24,755 nt of DNA, taken from positions 1-24,755 of the forward strand of contig CATXML010000001.1 in the NCBI GenBank assembly GCA_958372035.1, written 5' to 3'. The notes below the pieces were generated by a model. It searched no databases and was not told the DNA's origin. It saw only the letters and a program-made list of their open reading frames with translations. This DNA is from an uncultured Collinsella sp. Lineage in GTDB: Bacteria > Actinomycetota > Coriobacteriia > Coriobacteriales > Coriobacteriaceae. Both the position numbers and the translations under genes were made by a program. Positions 1 to 7,124 of the stretch are shown piece after piece. Within the stretch, counting starts at the first letter, position 1; each line of letters starts with the position of its first letter.

Positions 1-152
1 TCGCCATCCCCGGCCTTGACGACGAGTTCCGCGTCATCGTCTCCCCGTGGATTCTCTCCTCGCTGATCACCGATCGCCTTGCCGCTTACTACGAGACGGT
101 CACCAAGCACAACCTCAACTACCGTCGTTACTATCACCAGTTCGACTACTAA
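1..152 (+). CDS. C-terminal end of a probable SIS-domain sugar-phosphate enzyme (deglycase/isomerase type), partial
   Basis: An open frame runs in from the left edge (first full codon at 3) and stops at TAA 150-152, giving the last 49 residues of a protein. The end reads ...HNLNYRRYYHQFDY. A basic-aromatic C-terminus of the form RRYY/RRYM is what I associate with SIS-domain proteins of the FrlB/GfrE/GfrF deglycase group (fructosamine 6-phosphate to glucose 6-phosphate plus amine), which sit beside mannose-family PTS genes in gfr-type operons. The gene lies 94 bp upstream of exactly such a PTS. The family assignment therefore rests on a short tail plus context and is tentative. It could instead be another SIS-type aminosugar isomerase. 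The catalytic part lies outside the window. Confidence 0.5.
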   Translation, partial: AIPGLDDEFRVIVSPWILSSLITDRLAAYYETVTKHNLNYRRYYHQFDY

Positions 153-187
153 TCGGTGACAAATAAGCTACTGATCAAGAAGCACCC

Positions 188-216
188 TGCCCGGGCGCAT
201 GCGTCCGGGCATTTTT
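188..216 (+). terminator. Intrinsic terminator or attenuating hairpin between the SIS-type gene and the PTS genes
   Basis: A perfect 7-bp stem (TGCCCGG / CCGGGCA) encloses a 10-nt loop that is itself nearly palindromic, followed directly by five T. It has a standard rho-independent terminator form. It stands only 31 bp before the EIIA start, with no obvious promoter in between, so it may be a partial terminator that lowers expression of the PTS genes relative to the upstream enzyme. Confidence 0.7.
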
Positions 217-246
217 ATGCCGAAATTCGCAAGAAAGGGGAATCGA

Positions 247-663
247 ATGAGGCAGTTTATCGTGGCGTCCCATGCTCATTTCGCGTCTGGAATCGTCGAG
301 AGCATCGGCCTGCTTTCCGGCGAGCGCGAAAACGTCCATGCGCTGTCTATGTATGTCGACGGAAACGAGGACCTGGTCAAGGAGGCTGCGGCGATTCTGA
401 ACGACTTTGCCGCGGACGATGAGGTCGTCGTTTGCACCGACCTCTTTGGCGGCAGTGTCAACAACGAGTTCACCAAGATCGTCCAGACGCGCCCCAACAC
501 GCACCTGGTGACCAATATGAACCTGCCGCTCCTTATTCAGCTGCTGTTCGTACCCGATTCCACTCCGATCGACGAGGCCATTCGTCAAATCGTGGAGGCG
601 GACGACACTAAGGTCAAGTACGTCAACGACCTGCTGGGACAGGCCGAACTCGATGAGTTTTAA
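247..663 (+). CDS. PTS system mannose-family EIIA component
   Basis: This 138-residue protein is the cytoplasmic EIIA domain of a mannose-family (EII-Man/Sor) phosphotransferase system. It takes phosphate from HPr and passes it to EIIB. The N-terminus MRQFIVASHAHFASG is the usual EIIA-Man opening beta strand, and His9 aligns with the phosphorylated histidine. The frame is open further upstream to 199, but that part is the terminator hairpin. The ATG at 247 has a strong ribosome site (AAAGGGG, 6-7 nt upstream) and gives the family's normal N-terminus. EIIB follows after 16 bp. Substrate specificity cannot be read from EIIA; context suggests a sugar-amine conjugate. The family assignment is confident, the substrate is not. 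Confidence 0.9.
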   Translation: MRQFIVASHAHFASGIVESIGLLSGERENVHALSMYVDGNEDLVKEAAAILNDFAADDEVVVCTDLFGGSVNNEFTKIVQTRPNTHLVTNMNLPLLIQLLFVPDSTPIDEAIRQIVEADDTKVKYVNDLLGQAELDEF

Positions 664-679
664 TCGTTAGGAGCACATC

Positions 680-1150
680 ATGATTCAGATGATTCGTGTA
701 GATTATCGACTGCTGCACGGCCAGGTTGCCGTTAGCTGGACCTCGGCTCTGGGTGCCGACTGCATCCTGTTGGTGAGCGACACGGTCCTCAATGACAAGC
801 TTCGTCTGCAGGCCCTGTCCCTTGCAAAGCCGGAGGGCTGCAAGGTCGTCGTCAAAAACACCGAGGATGCCGTCAAGGCGCTCCAGAGCGGTGTGACCGA
901 TAAGTACAAGCTCTTCGTGGTTTGCGAGACGATCCAGCAGGCCGGTGCCGTCGCCAAGGCGATGGGCGTCAAGAAGATCAACCTCGGCAATGTTGCCTTT
1001 AGCGAGGATGCCCGCCAGGTCTCGACCAGCGTATTTCTCACGCCCGAAAACGAGGCATACGTCAAAGAGCTGCTCGGCGAGGGCTACGAGCTGTTCATTC
1101 AGATGATTCCGGCAGATGCGAAGACTGACGCCGCGAAGGTCATCGGTTAG
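680..1150 (+). CDS. PTS system mannose/sorbose-family EIIB component
   Basis: This 156-residue protein is an EIIB of the mannose/sorbose class, which accepts phosphate from EIIA on a histidine and transfers it to the incoming sugar. The sequence opens MIQMIRVDYRLLHGQV, matching the family signature R-x-D-x-R-L-x-H-G-Q-V, so His13 is the phosphorylated residue. Length is typical for a free-standing EIIB. An AGGAG site at 669-673 sits 6 nt before the ATG. It lies between EIIA and EIIC, with 8 bp to EIIC, so it is clearly one transcription unit. Nothing is missing or unusual. Confidence 0.93.
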   Translation: MIQMIRVDYRLLHGQVAVSWTSALGADCILLVSDTVLNDKLRLQALSLAKPEGCKVVVKNTEDAVKALQSGVTDKYKLFVVCETIQQAGAVAKAMGVKKINLGNVAFSEDARQVSTSVFLTPENEAYVKELLGEGYELFIQMIPADAKTDAAKVIG

Positions 1151-1158
1151 GGGCCATC

Positions 1159-1950
1159 ATGGTTATCAAGACAATCCTGATTTTCCTTATTGCCCTTTTG
1201 GGTTATTCCGAGTGGCTGACGGGCACGAGCTACCTCCAGCGCCCGATCGTGCTCGGACCTCTGGTTGGCCTTGTCATGGGCGACATGGTGACCGGCACCA
1301 TTATGGGCGCCACGATGGAGCTTGCCATGGTCGGCGCCATCTCGGTCGGCGCCTATAACCCGCCCGATACGATTTCCGGCACTATCCTGGGCGTATCTCT
1401 TGCCATGCAGGCCGGCGCGGACGCTTCGGCGGCCCTGACCCTGGGCATTCCCATCGCAACGATCGTCCTGGCGCTCGATACGGCCCTGGGCCAGCCGGTC
1501 ATGCTGCTGCTGGTGCACCGTATCGACAAAAACGTCGAGGACGGAGACACCAAGGCCATCACGCGCAACATGCTCATCGCCGGTTACGCGCAGAGCTGGT
1601 GCGGCCTGCTGATCATTCCCCTGGCATTCTTCTTTGGCGCCGATGCTGTTGCCAGCCTGCTCAACATCATCCCCGATTTCGTTCAGACCGGCATGGATGT
1701 CGCCGCCGCCTTCTTGCCCGCACTCGGCTTTGCGATGCTGGCGCAGATGATTATGAACAAAACAGTGGCTCCGTTCTTCTTCGCTGGCTTCTTCCTCGTC
1801 GCCTACTTTGGCATTAGCACGACGGGCGTGGCGATCTTTGCCGCGATCATCGTCGTCGCGATGACGGTTTTGGGCGAGAAGAAAAAGGCGGAGCAGCCCG
1901 CAGTGGCAACCGAGGATCCTGCGATTGGGAGTGGGTTCGATGAGTTTTAA
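1159..1950 (+). CDS. PTS system mannose/sorbose-family EIIC component (membrane channel subunit)
   Basis: This 263-residue, very hydrophobic protein is the EIIC subunit that, with EIID, forms the sugar-conducting membrane part of a mannose-family PTS. Several helices are visible: about residues 3-20, 28-50, 85-115, 140-165, 175-200 and 205-240. The segment GPLVGLVMGDMVTGTIMGAT near residues 33-52 and the conserved motif GAYNPPD around 68 are typical of EII-Sor family EIIC proteins. The short tail is charged and cytoplasmic (EKKKAEQ...). GGGG at 1150-1153 serves as ribosome site. Its last codons overlap the start of EIID by 11 nt. Confidence 0.92.
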   Translation: MVIKTILIFLIALLGYSEWLTGTSYLQRPIVLGPLVGLVMGDMVTGTIMGATMELAMVGAISVGAYNPPDTISGTILGVSLAMQAGADASAALTLGIPIATIVLALDTALGQPVMLLLVHRIDKNVEDGDTKAITRNMLIAGYAQSWCGLLIIPLAFFFGADAVASLLNIIPDFVQTGMDVAAAFLPALGFAMLAQMIMNKTVAPFFFAGFFLVAYFGISTTGVAIFAAIIVVAMTVLGEKKKAEQPAVATEDPAIGSGFDEF

Positions 1951-2776
1951 GTTTGAGTCTTCCTACGACGGGTTGATTACCCGCGCAGATCTTAAGAAGC
2001 TGTTCTGGCGCTCGATTCCCTATGAGCACTCCTGGAACTACGAGCGTATGGGCCATATCGGCTTTATGTGGGCCCTTATGCCGATCCTGCGCAAGCTGTA
2101 TCCGCAGGATGCGGACTTTAAGTCCGCCCTTAAGCGCCATATGGAGCTCTATAACGTCACGCCGTACATCTCGACGCTCCCCATGTCCATCGCCGCTGCA
2201 ATGGAAGAGGTCAACGCTACTGACGATAGCTTTGACACGAGCGCGATCTCTAATGTCAAGCTTGCTTTGATGGGACCACTGTCCGGCGTGGGCGATGCCT
2301 TCTACTGGGGTACGCTGCGAATTTTGGCAACGGGTGTCGGCACGTCGCTGGCGCTGCAGGGCTCTATTCTTGGCCCGATTTTGTTCCTGCTCGTGTTCAA
2401 CGTCCCCCACTACATCATCCGTTACCTGCTGACGTTTGTGGGATATCGCTTTGGCTCGGACATGATCAGCAAGGTCCAGGAATCGGGCATTATGGACACG
2501 ATCGTCAAGATGGCCTCTATCATGGGCGCCATGGTGATCGGCGCTATGACCATGGAGATGGTCACCGTGGACATTCCGCTCATGGTCGGCGCGGGCGATG
2601 GCGCTCAGACGCTCGCCGAGCTGCTCAACGGAATCTTCCCGGGCTTTGTCACGATGGGGCTGTTTGGAATTGTCTATCTCATGCTCAAGAAGAAGATGAA
2701 TCCGCTGCTCATCATGCTCGTGATCCTACTCGTGAGTATCGCCGGCGCGTTCTTTGGAGTGCTTGGTGTCCAGTAG
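1940..2776 (+). CDS. PTS system mannose/sorbose-family EIID component
   Basis: This 278-residue protein is the EIID partner of EIIC. The N-terminal soluble part has the family pattern RADLKKLFWRSIPYEHSWNYERM followed by MGHIGFMWALMPILRKLYP (about residues 16-55), and the glycine-rich GPLSGVGDAFYWGTLR near 115-130 is diagnostic. The C-terminal quarter is membrane-embedded. The frame extends upstream to a TTG at 1925, but the ATG at 1940 has a GGGAG site at 1927-1931 and gives the expected N-terminus. It overlaps the EIIC stop by 11 nt, which suggests translational coupling. A strong terminator at 2809-2842 follows. Confidence 0.93.
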   Translation: MSFKFESSYDGLITRADLKKLFWRSIPYEHSWNYERMGHIGFMWALMPILRKLYPQDADFKSALKRHMELYNVTPYISTLPMSIAAAMEEVNATDDSFDTSAISNVKLALMGPLSGVGDAFYWGTLRILATGVGTSLALQGSILGPILFLLVFNVPHYIIRYLLTFVGYRFGSDMISKVQESGIMDTIVKMASIMGAMVIGAMTMEMVTVDIPLMVGAGDGAQTLAELLNGIFPGFVTMGLFGIVYLMLKKKMNPLLIMLVILLVSIAGAFFGVLGVQ

Positions 2777-2808
2777 GGTATCCGTCATAATTAAAACAAT
2801 ATAAGAGG

Positions 2809-2842
2809 GGGCGTCGCGCACATTGTGCTGCGGCGCCCTTTT
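2809..2842 (+). terminator. Strong intrinsic terminator after the PTS genes
   Basis: A 9-bp GC-rich stem (GGGCGTCGC with GCGGCGCCC, one G-U) continues through a bulged T into a 4-bp GCAC/GTGC stem with a 3-nt loop, and is followed by TTTT. It sits between EIID and the epimerase gene, only 17 bp before the epimerase ATG. The epimerase is therefore probably expressed at a lower level by read-through. An AT-rich stretch at 2785-2806 could hold a separate promoter, but I could not define one. Confidence 0.75.
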
Positions 2843-2859
2843 GCCGAAAGGTGGACAAG

Positions 2860-3696
2860 ATGGAGTATCCGCAGCTTGCCGTCATGAATATCAGCCATCG
2901 TTATTTTGACCTTGAGGAATTCTTTTCCTCGGCAGCGGCCTCGGGCTACACGTGTTGCGAGCTTTGGACCGGGGCGATGCATCTGTATGTCGATTGCCAT
3001 GGATACGATTCGATCGAGCAGGTGCGGGAGCTGTCACAGCGGTATGGGGTTCGGATTGTGGGGCTTTGTCCCGAACAGAACAACCCCAAGCCGTGGAATA
3101 TCGCGGCGCGCGGGAATGAGGCGCGTACCCGCACGCTCGCGTACTTTAAGAACGTTGTGGATATCGCGGCGGAACTTGGAGCCGAGCAGGTCATGGTCTC
3201 GAGCGGCTGGGCATTTTTGAACGAGCCGATCGAGGACGCGTGGGGTCGCAGTGCCTCGATGCTGCGTGCGATTGCCGAGCATGCGGGAGAACGCGGCGTG
3301 CGACTGGTGCTCGAGGCTCTACAACCGGTTGAGTCGATAATCGTGAACTCGGCGGCCGACACGAAGCGCATGATTGAGGCAGTTGACCATCCGGCACTTA
3401 AGGCGTGTCTGGATATGGGCGCCATGGCGGTGGCGGGGGATACCATCGACGATTATTTCGATCTGCTTGGCGATGATGTCGCCCACGTGCATTTTGTCGA
3501 TGTTGCGGCAGATGGCACGACGCATCTTGCCTGGGGTGACGGCGACCGCGATATGCGCGCCGACCTGGATAGGCTGGTGGCGCGCGGCTATCGCGGAGTT
3601 GTTTCGGCCGAGACCTATGACGGGCGCTATTTTGCCGACCCCGCAGCTGCCGATACGCAGGTAATGGCAGAGTATCGTCGTGCGATTGGCGCCTAG
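2860..3696 (+). CDS. Sugar phosphate isomerase/epimerase, FrlC-like (fructosamine 3-epimerase type)
   Basis: This 278-residue TIM-barrel protein belongs to the xylose-isomerase-like AP-endonuclease-2 fold family. Metal ligands can be placed at Glu152 (LEALQP), Asp185 (CLDMGA), His211 (HVHFVD) and Glu251 (SAETYDG). From memory of the family it resembles E. coli FrlC, which interconverts fructoselysine and psicoselysine: shared features are ELW near residue 34, CPEQN for TPETN near 70, and LEALQPVES for LEPLTPYES. The frame opens at GTG 2851, but ATG 2860 is preferred because AAAGGTGG (2847-2854) lies 5 nt upstream. It follows the PTS and a SIS-type gene, which supports a role in fructosamine use. 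A hydroxypyruvate or tagatose-type epimerase is the main alternative. Confidence 0.78.
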   Translation: MEYPQLAVMNISHRYFDLEEFFSSAAASGYTCCELWTGAMHLYVDCHGYDSIEQVRELSQRYGVRIVGLCPEQNNPKPWNIAARGNEARTRTLAYFKNVVDIAAELGAEQVMVSSGWAFLNEPIEDAWGRSASMLRAIAEHAGERGVRLVLEALQPVESIIVNSAADTKRMIEAVDHPALKACLDMGAMAVAGDTIDDYFDLLGDDVAHVHFVDVAADGTTHLAWGDGDRDMRADLDRLVARGYRGVVSAETYDGRYFADPAAADTQVMAEYRRAIGA

Positions 3697-3786
3697 GTGG
3701 GGTCGGGCTGCGGCAACCTACCCTATGTTTCCAGATGAATACGGTGTGAGCGGCTGCGACGGATTTTCCCCGCAAGCACTCTAGTA

Positions 3787-3795
3787 TGCTAAAGT
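3787..3795 (+). promoter_or_regulatory. Candidate extended -10 promoter of the his operon
   Basis: The sequence TG-C-TAAAGT is an extended -10 element without a recognisable -35 box. It would start transcription near 3802, at the base of the perfect hairpin at 3800-3829, giving a leader of about 64 nt before the hisZG start. The same extended -10 style (TGC plus a TATAAT-like hexamer) is seen at 21172-21180. This is inferred only from sequence. Confidence 0.4.
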
Positions 3796-3799
3796 ACCC

Positions 3800-3829
3800 A
3801 GAAGACCGGCGGAGCTATGCCGGTCTTCT
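3800..3829 (+). promoter_or_regulatory. Perfect 11-bp hairpin in the his leader
   Basis: AGAAGACCGGC and GCCGGTCTTCT form an uninterrupted 11-bp stem with loop GGAGCTAT. No T run follows, so it is not an intrinsic terminator. It falls at or near the predicted 5' end of the his operon transcript and 22 nt upstream of the GAGGAGG ribosome site. It could stabilise the mRNA 5' end or be a protein-binding site. A seven-codon reading frame (3817-3840) overlaps the hairpin but contains no histidine codon. Confidence 0.55.
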
Positions 3830-3865
3830 GCTCTATGTGAAACACAGCATGAGGAGGCTCACCAG

Positions 3866-5581
3866 ATGACGGCCACACCGTGGGGATTCCGGGACATATT
3901 GCCCGAGGAGGCTCAGGCGCGCGAGGAGATTGCGCTGACGGTGAAGGGCTGCTTCAGGGAGCATCATTACCTTCCGGTCGAAACGCCGCTGCTCGAGGAC
4001 AAGGGTTCACTCGAGGAAGGCGGCCGCATCGCGGACACGCCGTTTAAGCTTTTTGACGATGATGGCCGTCTGCTGGTGGTCCGTCCCGACAACACATTGC
4101 CGACCGTGCGTCTGGTCTCGACCCGCATGCGTGCGGCCGACCTGCCCCTGCGCCTGCGCTATGAGGCGCCGGTGGTTCGCGAGTGCCAGCGCAATGCCGG
4201 CGGTTCGCGTCAGTTCACCCAGCTGGGCTTTGAGCTTATCGGTGCGGGCGATACCGCGGGCGATGTCGAGATTGTCTCGCTCGTGGCCGAGGCCGTGCGC
4301 GAGCTGGCGCTGCCCGATGCGCGCATTATCGCAGGTAGCGTGCGTCCGTTTAAGGAGCTGCTCGCGGCGTGCGAGGATCGCGAGCTGGCCGCCGAGGCCT
4401 TGCGCTGCGTGCACGCCAACGACTTTGTGGGCCTCGATGCCCGCGTGGCGGCAAGCGCCGAGTCCGATGCCGTCAAGGTTGCCATTAGCGAGCTGCCGCG
4501 CTTGCACGGCGGCGCCGAGGTACTCGACCGCGTCGATGTGCTTCTGGCGGCGGCGGGCATCGTCGCGCCGCTCACGAGTGAGCTGCGTGCTCTGGTCGAG
4601 GGCCTGGCTCCCGGGGACGCCCAGGTGCTGTCGTTCGACTTCTCCATCATGAACTCTTTCGATTACTACACGGGCCTGGTCTTTAAGGCCTATGCCGGCG
4701 GCCTGCCTGACCCGGTCGGTTCGGGCGGCCGCTACGACTCCATCTTTACCGGCGCATTTGGCGACGGCATCGAGGTGCCGGCGGCGGGTTTCGCCTTTTC
4801 GCTCGAGCGTCTGGAGGCCGCGCGCACCTCGGCCGAGGACGCCGCCCCCGATGGCGACCACGCCGTGGGCCGTGGCGCCGAGGGCCCGCTACGCATCGCC
4901 GTGCCCAAGGGCTCGCTCAAGGCCGACACGCTCGACGTGCTCGAGGCCGCGGGCTTGGATGTCTCGGAGCTGCGCGATCCCGGCCGTCACCTGATCGTGC
5001 GCGGCCGCGACACGCGTGCCGACGAGGGCACGGTCGGCGATATCGAGTTTGTCATCGTGCGTCCCAGCGATGCGCCCGCCTTTGTGGGCTGCGGCGGTGC
5101 CGACTGCGGCATCTGCGGCTGGGACTCGCTCATCGAGGCAGACCTCAACCTGCTGCAGCTGGTCGATCTGGGCTACGGCCTGTGCACTTTCATTGAGGCG
5201 GAGCCCGCGTGGCGCGCTGGCCAGGCCGAGTGCAACTATGCCCGCCGCGGCTCGCTTCGCGTGGCCACCAAGTATCCGCGCATCGCGAGCGCCTGGTATG
5301 CCGAGCGCGGTGTGAATGCCGATATCGTCTCGCTGCACGGTAACATCGAGCTGGGGCCCATCGTCGGCATGACCGACCGCATCGTGGACATTACCGCCAC
5401 GGGTGCCACGCTGCGCGACAACGATCTGGTCATCACAGGCCGCATCATGGATTGCACGGCTCGCTTCTTCGTCAACCCGGGTGCCGCGCGCTTGGATCCG
5501 CGCGTTCGCAACTTGGCCGATCGTCTGGCTGCTGCCGTGAAGGACAAGCATTTTGAGCCCGTCGCGGGCTCGGCACAATAG
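3866..5581 (+). CDS. hisZG: Fused ATP phosphoribosyltransferase: HisZ regulatory domain + short-form HisG catalytic domain
   Basis: This 571-residue protein carries out the first committed step of histidine biosynthesis (ATP + PRPP to PR-ATP). Residues 1 to about 325 are a HisZ domain, a histidyl-tRNA synthetase-like fold with class II motifs visible at VRPDNT, RYEAPVVRECQ...FTQLGFELIG and the motif-3-like GGRYDSIF...GFAFSLERL. Residues 326-340 are a loose linker. From about 341 (PLRIAVPKGSL) the protein is a short-form HisG, with VRPSDAPAFV near 402-408 and DIVSLHGNIELGPIVGMTDRIVDI as the PRPP-binding region. Short HisG normally needs a separate HisZ; here both are one chain. The HisG half has an unusual trio of cysteines (C409, C414, C417). 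GAGGAGG at 3851-3857 supports the ATG. It heads the his operon. Confidence 0.93.
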   Translation: MTATPWGFRDILPEEAQAREEIALTVKGCFREHHYLPVETPLLEDKGSLEEGGRIADTPFKLFDDDGRLLVVRPDNTLPTVRLVSTRMRAADLPLRLRYEAPVVRECQRNAGGSRQFTQLGFELIGAGDTAGDVEIVSLVAEAVRELALPDARIIAGSVRPFKELLAACEDRELAAEALRCVHANDFVGLDARVAASAESDAVKVAISELPRLHGGAEVLDRVDVLLAAAGIVAPLTSELRALVEGLAPGDAQVLSFDFSIMNSFDYYTGLVFKAYAGGLPDPVGSGGRYDSIFTGAFGDGIEVPAAGFAFSLERLEAARTSAEDAAPDGDHAVGRGAEGPLRIAVPKGSLKADTLDVLEAAGLDVSELRDPGRHLIVRGRDTRADEGTVGDIEFVIVRPSDAPAFVGCGGADCGICGWDSLIEADLNLLQLVDLGYGLCTFIEAEPAWRAGQAECNYARRGSLRVATKYPRIASAWYAERGVNADIVSLHGNIELGPIVGMTDRIVDITATGATLRDNDLVITGRIMDCTARFFVNPGAARLDPRVRNLADRLAAAVKDKHFEPVAGSAQ

Positions 5582-5616
5582 CGCGAGCGCACACGGGCGC
5601 CCCAACGTACGGGCTG

Positions 5617-5640
5617 CGGGCCGATTGGCGCCGCGGCCCG
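5617..5640 (+). other. GC-rich hairpin between hisZG and hisD
   Basis: CGGGCCG and CGGCCCG form a perfect 7-bp stem around a 10-nt loop. Five T follow, but only after a further 8 nt, so it is at best a weak terminator. The gap of 105 bp between hisZG and hisD is much larger than most others in the operon. The hairpin may modulate read-through or protect the upstream message. Confidence 0.4.
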
Positions 5641-5686
5641 GCCTCTCGTTTTTCGAACATAACCTCGACCGATAGGGGATACCGAT

Positions 5687-7123
5687 ATGAAGACCATCAA
5701 GCTTGCTCCCGGTGAGCGCCTCGTCACCAATCAGCTCAACCGCATGGGCGTGCTGCCGCAAAACATTGTCGACGCCGCCCGCGATATCGTGGCTAACGTG
5801 CGTGCCAGCGGCGATGCCGCGGTGCGCGATTACTGTCAGCGTTTTGACGGTGTTGAGCTGCAGAGCTTCCGTCTCCCGCAGGAGCAGATCGATGCCGCGC
5901 TCGAAGGCCTCGACCCGGCTTTTGTCGCCGCGCTCGAGAAGGCCGCTCGTCAGATTCGCGAATTCCACCAGCGCGAGGTCGAGCAGAGCTGGTTTACCAC
6001 GCGTGCGGACGGCACGATGCTCGGCGTTAAGGTGACCCCGCTTGCCGCTGCCGGCATCTATGTGCCGGGCGGCCGCGCGCAGTATCCCTCTACCGTGCTC
6101 ATGAACGCCATTCCCGCCAAGGTCGCCGGCGTCAAACGCGTGGTCATGGTGACGCCGCCGCAAAAGGACGGCCTGATCAGCCCGTATACGCTTGCCGCGG
6201 CAAAGCTCGGCGGCGTGGACGAGATCTATATGGTGGGCGGCGCCCAGGCCGTGGCCGCGCTGGCGTACGGCACCGAGACCATTCCGCGCGTCGACAAGAT
6301 CACCGGCCCGGGCAACGCCTTTGTCGCCGCGGCCAAGCAGATTGTGTCGGGTGACGTGGGTATCGACATGGTCGCCGGTCCCTCCGAGGTCTGCGTACTT
6401 GCCGACGCCACGGCCAAGCCTATGGTGGTCGCGGCCGACCTGATGGCGCAGGCCGAGCACGATCCGCTGGCTGCCTGCTACCTGGTGACTTGCGACGAGC
6501 AGTTTGCGCGCGAAGTCGAGGCGGGCATCGACATCCTGGTGGCGCAGTCGCCACGTGCCGAGATTACCCGTGCTTCGCTGGACAACGAGGGCACCATCGT
6601 GGTCGCCGCCGACATGGCTGCCGCCGTCGAGGCCGTGAACACCGTGGCGCCTGAGCACCTGGAGCTGCACTGCAAGGATGCGATGGGCCTGCTCGGCGGC
6701 ATTCGCAACGGCGGCGCCATCTTTGTGGGTGCCTGGAGCTCCGAGCCGCTCGGCGATTATGTCGCCGGTCCCAACCACACACTGCCGACCGGCGGCACGG
6801 CCATGTTCTCCAACCCGCTTTCGGTCGAAGAGTTCGTCAAGCGCTCGAGTGTCATTTGCTATACACCCGAGGGCCTGCTCTCCGATGCTCCCGCTACGCA
6901 GCGCCTGGCCGAGGCCGAGGGTCTGTGGGCACACGCGCTTTCGGCCGCACTGCGCCGCCGCGTGTTGGAGCAGGGCGAGGATGCCGTGAGTGCCGAGTCG
7001 CTGGCCGCGGCCGACCTGACCAAGGTCGCCTGGCCGGGCGACGCCGTGGCGACGGTTGCCGAGGGCGTTGACCTGGCGGCTGCGGGCGCAGATGGCGTTG
7101 GCCCGACCGGCAAGGAGGCCTAA
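5687..7123 (+). CDS. hisD: Histidinol dehydrogenase
   Basis: This 478-residue zinc enzyme oxidises L-histidinol twice with NAD+ to give L-histidine. Family marks are clear: [13 protein letters not shown] (about 123-135), [30 protein letters not shown] with zinc ligands Gln255 and His258, catalytic Glu323-His324 in APEHLEL, zinc ligand Asp357 in [15 protein letters not shown], and a final GLWAHA histidine. The protein has about 45 extra residues after that motif, an Ala/Gly-rich tail. A ribosome site AGGGGA lies at 5674-5679. The gene is followed immediately by hisC, whose ribosome site lies inside the hisD 3' end. Confidence 0.97.
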   Translation: MKTIKLAPGERLVTNQLNRMGVLPQNIVDAARDIVANVRASGDAAVRDYCQRFDGVELQSFRLPQEQIDAALEGLDPAFVAALEKAARQIREFHQREVEQSWFTTRADGTMLGVKVTPLAAAGIYVPGGRAQYPSTVLMNAIPAKVAGVKRVVMVTPPQKDGLISPYTLAAAKLGGVDEIYMVGGAQAVAALAYGTETIPRVDKITGPGNAFVAAAKQIVSGDVGIDMVAGPSEVCVLADATAKPMVVAADLMAQAEHDPLAACYLVTCDEQFAREVEAGIDILVAQSPRAEITRASLDNEGTIVVAADMAAAVEAVNTVAPEHLELHCKDAMGLLGGIRNGGAIFVGAWSSEPLGDYVAGPNHTLPTGGTAMFSNPLSVEEFVKRSSVICYTPEGLLSDAPATQRLAEAEGLWAHALSAALRRRVLEQGEDAVSAESLAAADLTKVAWPGDAVATVAEGVDLAAAGADGVGPTGKEA

Positions 7124-7124
7124 T

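Noticed and set aside
199..246. Upstream extension of EIIA to ATG 199
   Set aside because: This stretch is the terminator hairpin and T run; the ATG at 247 has a strong ribosome site and the family N-terminus.
3800..3865. Histidine attenuator or T-box leader before hisZG
   Set aside because: No run of His codons, no T-box conserved segment, and no terminator with a T run in the leader. The tiny frame at 3817-3840 has no His codon.
4889..6934. 681-codon open frame on the minus strand
   Set aside because: It lies antisense to the HisG half of hisZG and nearly all of hisD, both with clear family motifs. Long antisense frames are expected in GC-rich DNA. Its translation is Arg/His/Gly-rich with no recognisable domain.
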